Position numbers and translations under genes: made by a program | Shown: in pieces, positions 22,878-30,289 of the stretch | How the letters are laid out: every line of letters begins with the position of its first letter | How positions within the stretch are numbered: position 1 is the first letter of the stretch | IMG/VR virus record: IMGVR_UViG_3300010288_000002 | Span: 1-44,452 of that record | DNA length: 44,452 nucleotides | DNA from: a virus | Direction: 5' to 3' (one strand) | The notes under the pieces: generated by a model | Databases searched by the model: none | The model's input: the letters and a program-made list of their open reading frames with translations, nothing else | Told to the model about the DNA's origin: nothing

Positions 22878-23936
22878 ATGCGTAAGCTGGCAAGCATTCG
22901 TAAAATTGATGAGATTCGTCCTATTGAGGGTGCAGACGCAATCGAGTGCGCAGTTGTTGGCGGATGGACGGTTGTGGTGAAGAAGGGTGAGTTCAAACCC
23001 GGCGATGTGGGTGTTTATCTTGAAATTGATAGCTGGGTTCCGACAGAGCTTGCTCCTTTCCTATCTAAAGGTAATGAACCTAAAGAATATAATGGTGTAA
23101 AGGGTGAACGCCTTCGGACTGTTAAGCTCCGTGGTCAACTTTCTCAAGGTCTTTTGCTTCCTGTAGATGAAGTAAATGGAACCAAATTCATAACCGGATA
23201 CTTCCGGGAAGATGGTGTGGGTTCTATGATTATTGTCAAGGAAGGCGATGACGTAACGGAAGCTCTAGGAATCCAGAAGTGGGAAGCCCCTGTTCCTGCA
23301 CAACTGGCAGGACAAGTTCGTGGCAACTTTCCAACGGCCGTTCCTAAGACCGACCAGGAAAGAATTCAGAACTTGAAGAAGGAATTCGAGGAATGGAAGG
23401 CTCAAAACCTTGTCTTTGAGATCACTGAGAAGTTGGATGGCTCTAGCTGCACAATGTACCTTGACCTTGAAGGCGATTTCCATGTCTGCAGCCGCAACCT
23501 TGATCTGAAGCGTGATGAAAACAACAGCTTCTGGAAAGCAGCCATTCAGAACGACGTTGAGAATCGTATGGTCGCGGCAAACTTGCAAGGTTTGGCCATC
23601 CAGGGTGAATTGGTTGGTGAGGGCATTCAAGGCAATCAGTACAAGATTCGAGGTCAGAAGTTCTACGTCTTTGACATCTACGATACCAAGACTGGTGCGT
23701 ACTTGAACAGCGAACAGCGAATCAAACTTTGCCAACAGTTGGGTCTGGAACATGTACCCTTGGTTTCGGTGAAGGCTATCACCGCTGAAGACATTGCGGG
23801 TATCCTGCAAGAAGCGGAAGGTAAGAGCCTTCTGAATGATAGCGAACGCGAAGGTTTGGTGTGGAAGTGCATTAGCGATCCGAGCATCAGCTTCAAGACC
23901 ATTTCGAACCGGTGGCTCCTGAAGAACAAAGAATAA
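22878..23936 (+). CDS. RNA ligase, DRB0094-like family
   Basis: Second RNA ligase of the window, of the Deinococcus DRB0094 (Rnl5-like) type. An N-terminal OB-like domain (LASIRKIDEIRPIEGADAIE, VVVKKGEFKPGDVGVYLEID) precedes a nucleotidyl transferase with motif I EITEKLDGSS (K185), motif III IQGELVGEGIQGN, motif IIIa FYVFDIYD, motif IV EREGLVWK and motif V SFKTISNRWLLK. DRB0094-type ligases seal 3'-OH/5'-phosphate nicks in RNA or mixed duplexes; substrate here is unknown. The ATG at 22878 has GGGGGA seven bases upstream; the ATG at 22872 is too close to it. Followed by a terminator-promoter element. Confidence 0.9.
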   Translation: MRKLASIRKIDEIRPIEGADAIECAVVGGWTVVVKKGEFKPGDVGVYLEIDSWVPTELAPFLSKGNEPKEYNGVKGERLRTVKLRGQLSQGLLLPVDEVNGTKFITGYFREDGVGSMIIVKEGDDVTEALGIQKWEAPVPAQLAGQVRGNFPTAVPKTDQERIQNLKKEFEEWKAQNLVFEITEKLDGSSCTMYLDLEGDFHVCSRNLDLKRDENNSFWKAAIQNDVENRMVAANLQGLAIQGELVGEGIQGNQYKIRGQKFYVFDIYDTKTGAYLNSEQRIKLCQQLGLEHVPLVSVKAITAEDIAGILQEAEGKSLLNDSEREGLVWKCISDPSISFKTISNRWLLKNKE

Positions 23937-23953
23937 GGAAATTCTTTGACAAG

Positions 23954-23975
23954 GGGCTAGGCATCTAGCCCTTTC
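23954..23975 (+). terminator. Hairpin terminator
   Basis: GGGCTAG (23954-23960), loop GCAT, CTAGCCC (23965-23971), then TTTC. Overlaps the following promoter. Confidence 0.65.
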
Positions 23976-23984
23976 TGTTATAAT
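23958..23984 (+). promoter_or_regulatory. Early promoter overlapping a terminator
   Basis: TATAAT at 23979-23984 followed by the recurrent GTAGTCAT. A TAGGCA (23958-23963) lies 15 bases upstream, inside the hairpin; a TTGACA at 23946 is too far for normal spacing, so the -35 is uncertain. Confidence 0.5.
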
Positions 23985-24025
23985 GTAGTCATACATCAAA
24001 AACGTCCAATTCATCAAGGCCTAAA

Positions 24026-24542
24026 ATGTTTCGTTATACGCCTAAAAAGGAAATCCTTAAAGAGCTGAAACGCCAGCGCAACAAAGGTTGAAACAGAACC
24101 TCCGGTTCAACATATGAGTACGATTATGTTAGTCGGATATTCAAGGGCAATTACAGTTTGACTTGGCGTTTCATGCGTTATTGGGAACATGTTGAGTTTT
24201 ATAGCGAAGAACAACGCCGAGATCGTACTCATGCAATGTACCAAGATATCCTAGAATACTACAAGGTGAAGTACAATCTTCAGCCCGGAACACCCAAGAA
24301 GCCTGTTAATTGTCGGGAACATCTAGAGCGTGCCTTCAATGCATTCCCTGAATTCAAGCAAGCCGTAAGAACTTCAACGGCGATAACTTCTCGGAGTATT
24401 TGACGTTGAAGGCAAAGAGCCGGGTGAACTGATGGCGAAATATCGTCGCTACTTTGAACGAATGAACCTGAAGGCATTTGTGGCATCTCTTAGTCCCGAG
24501 GCTTTCCGTGGGTTTGTGATGGAATTGCAGGACGAGGTTTAG
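24026..24542 (+). pseudogene. Early gene with a nonsense codon and two frameshifts
   Basis: From ATG 24026 the frame encodes a Lys/Arg-rich start (FRYTPKKEILKELKRQRNKG), then TGA 24089-24091, then continues in frame (STYEYDYVSRIFKGNYSLTW to FPEFKQAV). It then needs one base near 24362 to enter KNFNGDNFSEYL and another near 24393 to enter FDVEGKEPGELMAKYRRYFE, which runs to TAG 24540-24542. All pieces look like one protein of about 170 residues. The central open stretch 24158-24403 alone might be annotated as a gene. Three lesions make decay likely. Confidence 0.6.
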
Positions 24543-24552
24543 GAGAATGATT

Positions 24553-24732
24553 ATGAACTTAAAGCAAGGCGACAAAATCTACAAACGGAAGTTCGAGAAC
24601 TTAACCCCTCGCCAGCTAACAGACCTTATGAAACGGTGTAAACAAAGAAAGTACGCCTTGAAGGAATGGTGGTTCGAGGTTGAAGAGAATTCTGAAAGAA
24701 AATACTCGGGATGTTTGTTCTACAAACTGTAG
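24553..24732 (+). CDS. Small early protein, unknown
   Basis: A 59-residue basic protein (LKQGDKIYKRKFENLTPRQL, then KEWWFEVEENSERKYSGCLF). No family recognised. AGGAG lies seven bases before the ATG at 24553; an ATG at 24547 is too close to it. The last bases overlap the next promoter. Confidence 0.6.
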   Translation: MNLKQGDKIYKRKFENLTPRQLTDLMKRCKQRKYALKEWWFEVEENSERKYSGCLFYKL

Positions 24733-24759
24733 ACATGGTCTGATTCTTTGTTATATAAT
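24730..24759 (+). promoter_or_regulatory. Early promoter, TAGAC type
   Basis: TAGACA (24730-24735), 18-base spacer, TATAAT (24754-24759), followed by ACAACATCAG. Confidence 0.65.
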
Positions 24760-24786
24760 TACAACATCAGAACAGGAGATCGGACA

Positions 24787-25134
24787 ATGAACATCAAGAA
24801 AATCATCGTAGCAGCAGCAATGGTTGTGACATCGTTCGGTGCAGCTGCTCAAGAATGGACGACTTCCATAGGCGTTTCGATTGGTGGTCCTAATGGTCAC
24901 ATCACTATCGGAGCCACAAACGGACATCCCGTTGTCCGTGGTGTCTATGTTCATCCTGGTGTGGTGTATGCACCGCCAGTGGTTGTTTACCCGGCACATG
25001 TTCCCTCGGTGGTTGTTGTTCCGTGTTATAATTGCGGACAGTATCCCCAAGGTAATCCTTACGATCCTTACCGCAATCATCATCACCTTCAGAGACCCCC
25101 CCATTACCACTTTCATCACCACTATCACCGTTGA
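24787..25134 (+). CDS. Exported histidine-rich protein
   Basis: A 115-residue protein with a signal peptide (MNIKKIIVAAAMVVTSFGAAAQ, cleavage expected after AAA or AAAQ), a Val/Pro-rich middle (GVVYAPPVVVYPAHVPSVVV) with CYNC, and a C-terminus of His, Pro and Tyr (HHHLQRPPHYHFHHHYHR). It would be sent to the periplasm and could bind metal through the His cluster; that is inference. The signal peptide looks typical of Gram-negative proteobacteria, so the gene may be host-derived. It has a strong early promoter and AGGAG before the ATG. No homologue can be named. Confidence 0.72.
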   Translation: MNIKKIIVAAAMVVTSFGAAAQEWTTSIGVSIGGPNGHITIGATNGHPVVRGVYVHPGVVYAPPVVVYPAHVPSVVVVPCYNCGQYPQGNPYDPYRNHHHLQRPPHYHFHHHYHR

Positions 25135-25158
25135 TTCTTAACCAAGAAATTTTTCATT

Positions 25159-25545
25159 ATGACGATTTTTCACTCTGACGGCACGCTCCCTAGCGACAAT
25201 TCCATTTTCGTTTTCGGCAGTAACCTTGCGGGAATTCATGGCGCGGGTGCGGCTGCAGCAGCTTTGAACTTTGGTGCTAAATGGGGTAAAGGTGTTGGCC
25301 TTTCTGGCAAGACATACGCCATCCCTACAAAGGATGAAAACATCAAGACCATGCGTCTTAGCGCCATTCGTCCTTACATTGAAGAATTCGTCCAATTCAC
25401 AAAAGACCATCCCGAACTCCGTTTCTTCGTGACTCGTATCGGTTGTGGTCTTGCGGGTTACACTGATGGTCAGATTGCGCACCTGTTCAAGGGTGCAGTG
25501 AATTGTTCCTTCGCTCAAGAGTGGCGACCGTACATTGAAAAATGA
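25159..25545 (+). CDS. A1S_2505-like phage protein
   Basis: A 128-residue protein with the family signature IFVFGSNLAGIHGAGAAAAA and KTYAIPTKDENIKTM, then FFVTRIGCGLAGYTDGQIAHLF. This family is often annotated A1S_2505 phage non-structural protein; its function is not established. The glycine-rich loops suggest a nucleotide- or ADP-ribose-type binding fold, which I have not verified. The next gene overlaps its stop by four bases (ATGA), so the two are coupled. Confidence 0.75.
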   Translation: MTIFHSDGTLPSDNSIFVFGSNLAGIHGAGAAAAALNFGAKWGKGVGLSGKTYAIPTKDENIKTMRLSAIRPYIEEFVQFTKDHPELRFFVTRIGCGLAGYTDGQIAHLFKGAVNCSFAQEWRPYIEK

Positions 25546-25958
25546 TCTCTAACAATACGAGTAAATGGTATGAAGGTATGCTTGCAAAAGCATCACATCT
25601 TGGTCAATTGAGTGACGTTCCGACATACAAGATTGGTGCGATTCTAGCTTATCGAAAAGGCATCATTGCAACAGGATACAACAAGAAAAAGAGCCATCCC
25701 TTACAATATCACTATAACCAGTTCCGTGAAGAATACAAACGCCGTAGAAGCTTTGTTCATGCAGAAATTGATTGCATAGGCAATCTTAGAGAAGTGCCCA
25801 AGGGCTCTACTCTTTTCATTGGCAGGATGGACATGAACGGCAACCCCGCAATGTGCCGCCCCTGTGAAGCTTGTCTTCGTCTGATAATGCTTCACAATAT
25901 TTCCGAGATCGTTTATAATACACCGAATGGATATGCCATTGAACATTTGAAAAGGTGA
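25542..25958 (+). CDS. Deoxycytidylate deaminase-like protein
   Basis: Zinc-dependent deaminase of the CMP/dCMP family: FVHAEIDCIGNL supplies the HAE motif and PAMCRPCEACLRLI the PCxxC motif. dCMP deaminase makes dUMP for thymidylate synthesis, which fits the dUTPase in the same genome. The 138-residue length is shorter than T4 cd (193), lacking its extra regulatory region. A tRNA- or nucleoside-directed activity cannot be excluded. Start overlaps the previous stop by ATGA. Confidence 0.82.
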   Translation: MISNNTSKWYEGMLAKASHLGQLSDVPTYKIGAILAYRKGIIATGYNKKKSHPLQYHYNQFREEYKRRRSFVHAEIDCIGNLREVPKGSTLFIGRMDMNGNPAMCRPCEACLRLIMLHNISEIVYNTPNGYAIEHLKR

Positions 25959-25963
25959 GATAT

Positions 25964-26887
25964 ATGAGTCTATTAGAAAAGCTTAAGAAAAATTCAAAAA
26001 TCAAAGAAACCTCTGTCCTAGAGAATTCCACATTCTTCAACAAAAAAGATGAAATACCCACACCGATTCCTGCTCTTAATATTGCTCTTAGCGGCTCTAT
26101 TGATGGGGGATTGCAACCTGGGCTACTCCAGGTGGCTGGCCCTTCAAAGCATTTTAAGTCCAGCATCTCCTTGGTGATGGCTGCCGCCTACATGAAGAAG
26201 TATCCAGATGCCGTTCTGATGTTTTATGATTCAGAATTCGGTTCTCCCAAGTCATACTTCCAAGCGTTCGGCATTGATACGACTCGTGTCCTTCATACGC
26301 CCATCACCGACATTGAGCAATTGAAGTTTGACATTATGAGCCAGTTGGAGCAAATTCAACGTGGCGACAAGGTCATCTTCTTGATTGACTCTATTGGCAA
26401 CCTTGCATCTAAGAAAGAGGTTGAGGATGCGCTGAACGAAAAGTCCGTGGCTGATATGTCACGCGCTAAGCAGTTGAAATCATTGTTCCGAATGGTTACA
26501 CCCCACCTGACAATCAAGGACATTCCTATGATTGCGATTAACCATGTCTATCAAGAGATTGGTATGTTCCCCAAGGCGATCGTCTCTGGCGGTTGCCTGA
26601 CGGAAAATACTAAAATCCGAATGGCTGACGGCACGACCCGAAACATTCAAGACGTCAAGGAAGGCGAGCTAGTTCAAACACGTTCTGGTCCAAGGAAAGT
26701 GACGGCAACTTGGAATCCCGAAACCCTAGAGGAAGGAACCCCTGAATGTTTTGAGTTGGTGTTTGAGGATGGCTACACGGTTCGTTGTTCTGACAAACAT
26801 CCGTTTCTTGTTAGAATGGGTGACGGCTCGGAGAAGTGGGTGATGGCAAAGGACCTCACTTACGATATGGAGTTTATCCGTCACTAA
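25964..26887 (+). CDS. uvsX: UvsX recombinase N-terminal half fused to split intein IntN
   Basis: Residues 1-210 are the N-terminal part of the RecA-like UvsX recombinase, with Walker A GPSKHFKSS (about 59-67), Walker B VIFLIDSIGN (about 137-146) and the end KAIVSGG, which in T4 continues TGVMYSAD. Residues 211-307 are IntN: CLTENTKIRMADGTTRNIQD (block A) and CSDKHPFLV followed by MAKDL (block B), ending at a TAA. The ATG at 25964 has AGGTGA upstream. The chain cannot be active without its C-half at 27938. UvsX drives strand invasion in recombination-dependent replication and repair. Confidence 0.93.
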   Translation: MSLLEKLKKNSKIKETSVLENSTFFNKKDEIPTPIPALNIALSGSIDGGLQPGLLQVAGPSKHFKSSISLVMAAAYMKKYPDAVLMFYDSEFGSPKSYFQAFGIDTTRVLHTPITDIEQLKFDIMSQLEQIQRGDKVIFLIDSIGNLASKKEVEDALNEKSVADMSRAKQLKSLFRMVTPHLTIKDIPMIAINHVYQEIGMFPKAIVSGGCLTENTKIRMADGTTRNIQDVKEGELVQTRSGPRKVTATWNPETLEEGTPECFELVFEDGYTVRCSDKHPFLVRMGDGSEKWVMAKDLTYDMEFIRH

Positions 26888-26894
26888 CAGGCCA

Positions 26895-26943
26895 GTGCCT
26901 CCTGAAAAAACAGTTTTTATATAAAAGTACATTCAGGAGGCAC
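26895..26943 (+). promoter_or_regulatory. Hairpin sequestering the endonuclease ribosome binding site, with late-like promoter in the loop
   Basis: GTGCCTCCTGAA (26895-26906) is the exact complement of TTCAGGAGGCAC (26932-26943), which contains the ribosome binding site. The loop holds TATAAAAG (26920-26927), six of eight matches to TATAAATA. A late transcript starting near 26933 would lack the left arm and be translatable. This is the arrangement known for T4 I-TevI. Confidence 0.75.
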
Positions 26944-26945
26944 AT

Positions 26946-27869
26946 ATGAAAAAACAAACGATAGAATGGTACAAGAAAAATTTCCCTTCACTTGACCTTA
27001 ACAAACAGCCATCAGATGAAGAAATGCTGATGATATATTCTGCTTTTGATAAAGACCTAAACCTCAAAAACCCCATTATCGTTTCAAAATTGCTTGCGCA
27101 CGGAAACGAACTAAGGGGAATGGTGGAAATTTACAAAATAATAAAGTCAATAGTTAATCCAAGTGGAAAACTGGGCGGGTCTAGACGAAGCAAAACATAT
27201 TGGTTGGTCCGGGGTTATTCTGAAGATGAAGCAAGACGCTTCACAAGTGAAATTCAAAAAGAAAATTCTCCGAGGTGTGTGGAATATTGGGTTAAGCGAG
27301 GCTACACTAAAGATGAGGCCATTGTAAAGGTAAAAGAGACCCAATCTCAGAACGCAATCAAATTTCATCAAAAAGTCAAATCAAATGGTTCATCCGTATC
27401 ACGCTGGAATAAGAATTACTGGATTGCTCGTGGTCTTTCAGAAGAAGAAGCCGCTGAAAAGGTAACAGCACTTCAAACAAGCAATGGCAACAAATATGCT
27501 CAAAAGTATTCAGCCGAAGAGCGAAGAAAACATCAACCATGGTGTGTAGAGTATTGGATTAGTCAAGGTAAAACTGAAGACGAGTATGCCGAATTTATGT
27601 CCTCTCGTTATGCATATTGCTCAAAATCATCGGTTAGATTTTTTGATAGCTTGTGTGAGGAAATTCAATTCGTTAAACCTCATTACGGTGAAAGAGAATT
27701 TGGTAAATTCATCAAAGGATTGGGGTATGTAAAATATGACTTTGTAGACACGGCTCTGAAAATTGTTATAGAATATGATAGCGAATTTTGGCATAGATCG
27801 GAAGAAGCAAAGCGTAGAGACGCAGTGAAACAAGAATTCATGGAAGGATTAGGGTATAAGGTTTTTTAG
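26946..27869 (+). CDS. Free-standing Vsr-like homing endonuclease
   Basis: Sits between the two uvsX halves. The C-terminal region IVIEYDSEFWHRSEEAKRRD fits the EDxHD (Vsr-like) homing endonuclease family of fractured genes. The first 220 residues contain about four repeats of the form YWxxRGxSxDEA (YWLVRGYSEDEA, YWVKRGYTKDEA, YWIARGLSEEEA, YWISQGKTEDEY), probable DNA-binding modules. The strong CAGGAGG before ATG 26946 is inside a hairpin. The frame stops at TAG in GGTTTTTTAG; one T fewer gives KVFRVQFEKHAKDPTNYVKQ and on to 27969, the expected C-terminus, so the gene is probably frameshifted. Expected role: cut intact uvsX alleles and spread the element. Confidence 0.82.
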   Translation: MKKQTIEWYKKNFPSLDLNKQPSDEEMLMIYSAFDKDLNLKNPIIVSKLLAHGNELRGMVEIYKIIKSIVNPSGKLGGSRRSKTYWLVRGYSEDEARRFTSEIQKENSPRCVEYWVKRGYTKDEAIVKVKETQSQNAIKFHQKVKSNGSSVSRWNKNYWIARGLSEEEAAEKVTALQTSNGNKYAQKYSAEERRKHQPWCVEYWISQGKTEDEYAEFMSSRYAYCSKSSVRFFDSLCEEIQFVKPHYGEREFGKFIKGLGYVKYDFVDTALKIVIEYDSEFWHRSEEAKRRDAVKQEFMEGLGYKVF

Positions 27870-27937
27870 AGTGCAATTTGAAAAGCATGCTAAAGACCCC
27901 ACAAATTATGTTAAGCAAATTGCAAAGGAAATAATGA

Positions 27938-28474
27938 ATGAAATTGGTAAGCAAGAAATCAATCGGTAACGTTCCCGTCTTTGATATTTCAGTTGATGAG
28001 GTCGAACACTACATCCTTGAAAATGGTCTCATAACTCATAATACCGGTGGATACTATTCTGCAAACGACATCTGGATCATTGGTCGTTCTCAAGAGAAAG
28101 ATGGCACGGACGTTGCAGGTTATACTTTCACCATCAACATCGAGAAGTCTCGTCGCGTCAAAGAGAAGTCCAAGATTCCTTTGACTGTTATGTTTGACGG
28201 GGGCATTACCCGTTGGTCGGGTTTGCTAGACCTTGCCCTTGAGGGAGGCTTCGTTACTAAGCCAAGTATGGGTTGGTATCAGAAGGTTGATCCTGATACG
28301 GGCGAATTGGTTGAAGGCAAGTATCGTGCCAAGGAAACAAACACGGCAGAATTTTGGGAAGACATCCTGAAGAACCAGAAGTTCAAGGACTTCATCTGTA
28401 AGAAATACCAATTGGTGATGAACGAATCCATCATGTCTGATGAACATGGAGAAGCCGATGCAGACGAAAAATGA
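27938..28474 (+). CDS. uvsX: Split intein IntC fused to UvsX C-terminal half
   Basis: Residues 1-35 are IntC (blocks F and G: VPVFDISVDEVEHYILENGL, then ITHN) followed by the +1 residue Thr. Residues 36-178 are the UvsX C-half: TGGYYSANDIWIIGRSQEKD, YTFTINIEKSRRVKEKSKIP and FDGGITRWSGLLDLALEGGF, matching T4 UvsX in order. Trans-splicing would give a 353-residue UvsX (T4: 391). AAAGGA is nine bases upstream of ATG 27938. An ATG four bases earlier is in another frame, which is the probable tail of the endonuclease reading frame. Next gene overlaps the C-terminus. Confidence 0.92.
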   Translation: MKLVSKKSIGNVPVFDISVDEVEHYILENGLITHNTGGYYSANDIWIIGRSQEKDGTDVAGYTFTINIEKSRRVKEKSKIPLTVMFDGGITRWSGLLDLALEGGFVTKPSMGWYQKVDPDTGELVEGKYRAKETNTAEFWEDILKNQKFKDFICKKYQLVMNESIMSDEHGEADADEK

Positions 28475-28799
28475 TGTCTATGCAATTATCCAAGATTTGA
28501 GGAAGGTTGTGCCTTCTTTTTATTCGATCCCTGTGGAGAGCGATGAAGAAGCTCGCATGATGGACGAGAAGAAAATCATCGGAGCCGTTGTGCTTCAGGA
28601 TGGTGACTTCAAGGACCATATCATCATTCTCCGTAGTGTCGAGGTGAAAGGTTCGCAGCTTGAGATTGACTACACCGCAGTGAACAAGGACAAACAGAAC
28701 GTGGAGTCGGATGAACTGAACGTTATCGTGGGTAATCTCATCAATTATTTACTAGCTATGGAACGTCTGAAAGAATTTGACAAACAAGATGATTCCTGA
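28458..28799 (+). CDS. Small protein after uvsX, unknown
   Basis: A 113-residue protein beginning MQTKNDVYAIIQDLRKVVPS, with beta strands in the middle (VVLQDGDFKDHIIILRSVEV) and a helical end. No family is recognised. ATG 28458 has GGAG six bases upstream and overlaps the UvsX C-half; ATGs at 28440 and 28446 are alternatives. Its position between uvsX and the gp41 helicase gene suggests a replication or recombination accessory role, which is inference only. Confidence 0.65.
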   Translation: MQTKNDVYAIIQDLRKVVPSFYSIPVESDEEARMMDEKKIIGAVVLQDGDFKDHIIILRSVEVKGSQLEIDYTAVNKDKQNVESDELNVIVGNLINYLLAMERLKEFDKQDDS

Positions 28800-28828
28800 T
28801 ATAATTGTCCTTTGGTCTAGGAGAATAA

Positions 28829-30256
28829 ATGATAGAAGAAGTAATCTTGGAGAACCTGTTGCACAATGATGAGTATATGCGAAGGGTTCTCCCTTTTTTG
28901 AAGGATGAGTATTTTGGCGAGAACGCCCATTCTATCGTCTTCACAAAAATCTCAGAGTTCGTTTCCAAGTACAACAAGGCACCTACTCAAGATGAGCTAC
29001 GTATTGAAATCAAGGACACGAAAGGACTAAAACAATCAGACTATGAGACTGCGGTTGATCTTGTCAATAGACTGACAAAGCGTAGCAAAGCGCCCTCGAT
29101 TGATTGGCTTGTTGAGCATACGGAAAAGTTCTGCAAGGACAAGGCACTGTTCAATGCCATTGTAGACGCCGCTGCAATGATAGAGGACGATAAGGCGGAC
29201 GTAGGCCAGATCCCGGACATTTTGAAGAATGCTCTATCGGTGTCATTTGATACCAACATCGGTCACGACTTCATGACCATGATTGAGCAACGCTACAAAA
29301 TGTTGCATCAAATCAATGAATACAAGATTCCTTTTGACATTGAAGCACTGAACGAAATCACAAACGGAGGTTTGCCTCGGAAAACTCTTGCAGTTGTATC
29401 AGCATCAACTGGTGCTGGTAAATCTCTGTTCCTTTGTCATTGTGCGGCACGGAACCTCTTAGCAGACAAGAACGTCCTTTATATCACCATGGAAATGGCA
29501 GAAGAACGTATCTCGGAGCGCATTGACGCTAACATCTTGAACATGAGGATTCAAGATCTACCTAATCTGTCATTGCAAGAATACAGACGTCGGTTGAACA
29601 AGGCATTGGATGGCTGTAAGGGTCGCTTGATTGTCAAAGAGTACCCCACCGCTAGTGCGGGTGTTACGCAATTCAGGGCGCTCATCAATGAGCTGAAGTT
29701 GAAGAAAGACTTCGTGCCAGACATCATCTACGTTGACTACATCAACATCTGTTCTTCAAGCCGATTCAAGGCAGGCATGGTGAACTCTTATCAATATGTC
29801 AAGGCCATTTGTGAAGAACTACGTGGTCTGGCTATTGAGTACAATCTGCCTATTGTTTCAGCTACTCAGTTGAATCGTGAGGGCACGGATACGACAGATG
29901 TTGGTCTGAAGGAAATTTCAGACAGCCATGGCCTAGCCATGACCGCCGATATCCTTTTGGCTATGATTCGTACTGAAGAACTAGACGAGCAGAATGTTGT
30001 CATGTTCAAACAGTTGAAGAATCGCTTTTCAGACATGGCAAGCAAGCTCCGTTTCGTTGTAGGTATTGATCGCTCGAAGATGAGGTTGTTTGATGCAGAG
30101 TCTGAGGTTCAGATGACAAAGACACGACCCGTTTCAAACGGAAGTCCTAAGCGTAAAGATGAGGAGATTGACCAAGATACAGGGGAAATCAAGTTCAAGA
30201 AGCCAGCTTTGGGTGTAGGCAACAAGCCAAGGTTCTCAGGCATCAAGGTAGAATAA
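28829..30256 (+). CDS. 41: Replicative DNA helicase (T4 gp41-like, DnaB family)
   Basis: Hexameric 5'-3' helicase of the phage replisome. The 475-residue product has Walker A SASTGAGKSL (191-200), the H1a-like ITMEMAEERISERI, Walker B DIIYVDYINI and a SATQLNREG motif, all RecA-like DnaB features. Length equals T4 gp41 (475). The C-terminus is basic and unstructured, ending FSGIKVE. The gp41 gene is a known site of split inteins in other phages, but here it is intact while neighbouring uvsX is fractured. It probably works with a primase not seen in the window. Confidence 0.95.
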   Translation: MIEEVILENLLHNDEYMRRVLPFLKDEYFGENAHSIVFTKISEFVSKYNKAPTQDELRIEIKDTKGLKQSDYETAVDLVNRLTKRSKAPSIDWLVEHTEKFCKDKALFNAIVDAAAMIEDDKADVGQIPDILKNALSVSFDTNIGHDFMTMIEQRYKMLHQINEYKIPFDIEALNEITNGGLPRKTLAVVSASTGAGKSLFLCHCAARNLLADKNVLYITMEMAEERISERIDANILNMRIQDLPNLSLQEYRRRLNKALDGCKGRLIVKEYPTASAGVTQFRALINELKLKKDFVPDIIYVDYINICSSSRFKAGMVNSYQYVKAICEELRGLAIEYNLPIVSATQLNREGTDTTDVGLKEISDSHGLAMTADILLAMIRTEELDEQNVVMFKQLKNRFSDMASKLRFVVGIDRSKMRLFDAESEVQMTKTRPVSNGSPKRKDEEIDQDTGEIKFKKPALGVGNKPRFSGIKVE

Positions 30257-30261
30257 AGTTC

Positions 30262-30289
30262 TAGACAACTCCTTGTTCTATGCTATAAT
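30262..30289 (+). promoter_or_regulatory. Early promoter, TAGAC type
   Basis: TTCTAGACA with TAGACA at 30262-30267, 16-base spacer, TATAAT at 30284-30289, followed by TGAGGCAT. Confidence 0.75.

Larger units (their letters stand above)
26594..28042 (+). mobile_element. Split-intein/homing-endonuclease element fracturing uvsX
   Basis: The unit runs from IntN (26594-26884) through a free-standing endonuclease gene to IntC (27938-28042). Joining its flanks gives SGG-TGGYYSAND, continuous with UvsX. The layout matches the fractured genes known with gp41, NrdA/NrdJ and IMPDH split inteins and Vsr-like endonucleases from metagenomes. Confidence 0.9.

Noticed and set aside
22571-22996. Minus-strand ORF opposite early genes
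   Set aside because: No ribosome binding site, antisense to coding plus-strand genes and to a promoter.
24751-25128. Minus-strand Met/Val/Thr-rich ORF opposite the exported His-rich gene
   Set aside because: Antisense shadow; the plus-strand frame has promoter, ribosome binding site and signal peptide.
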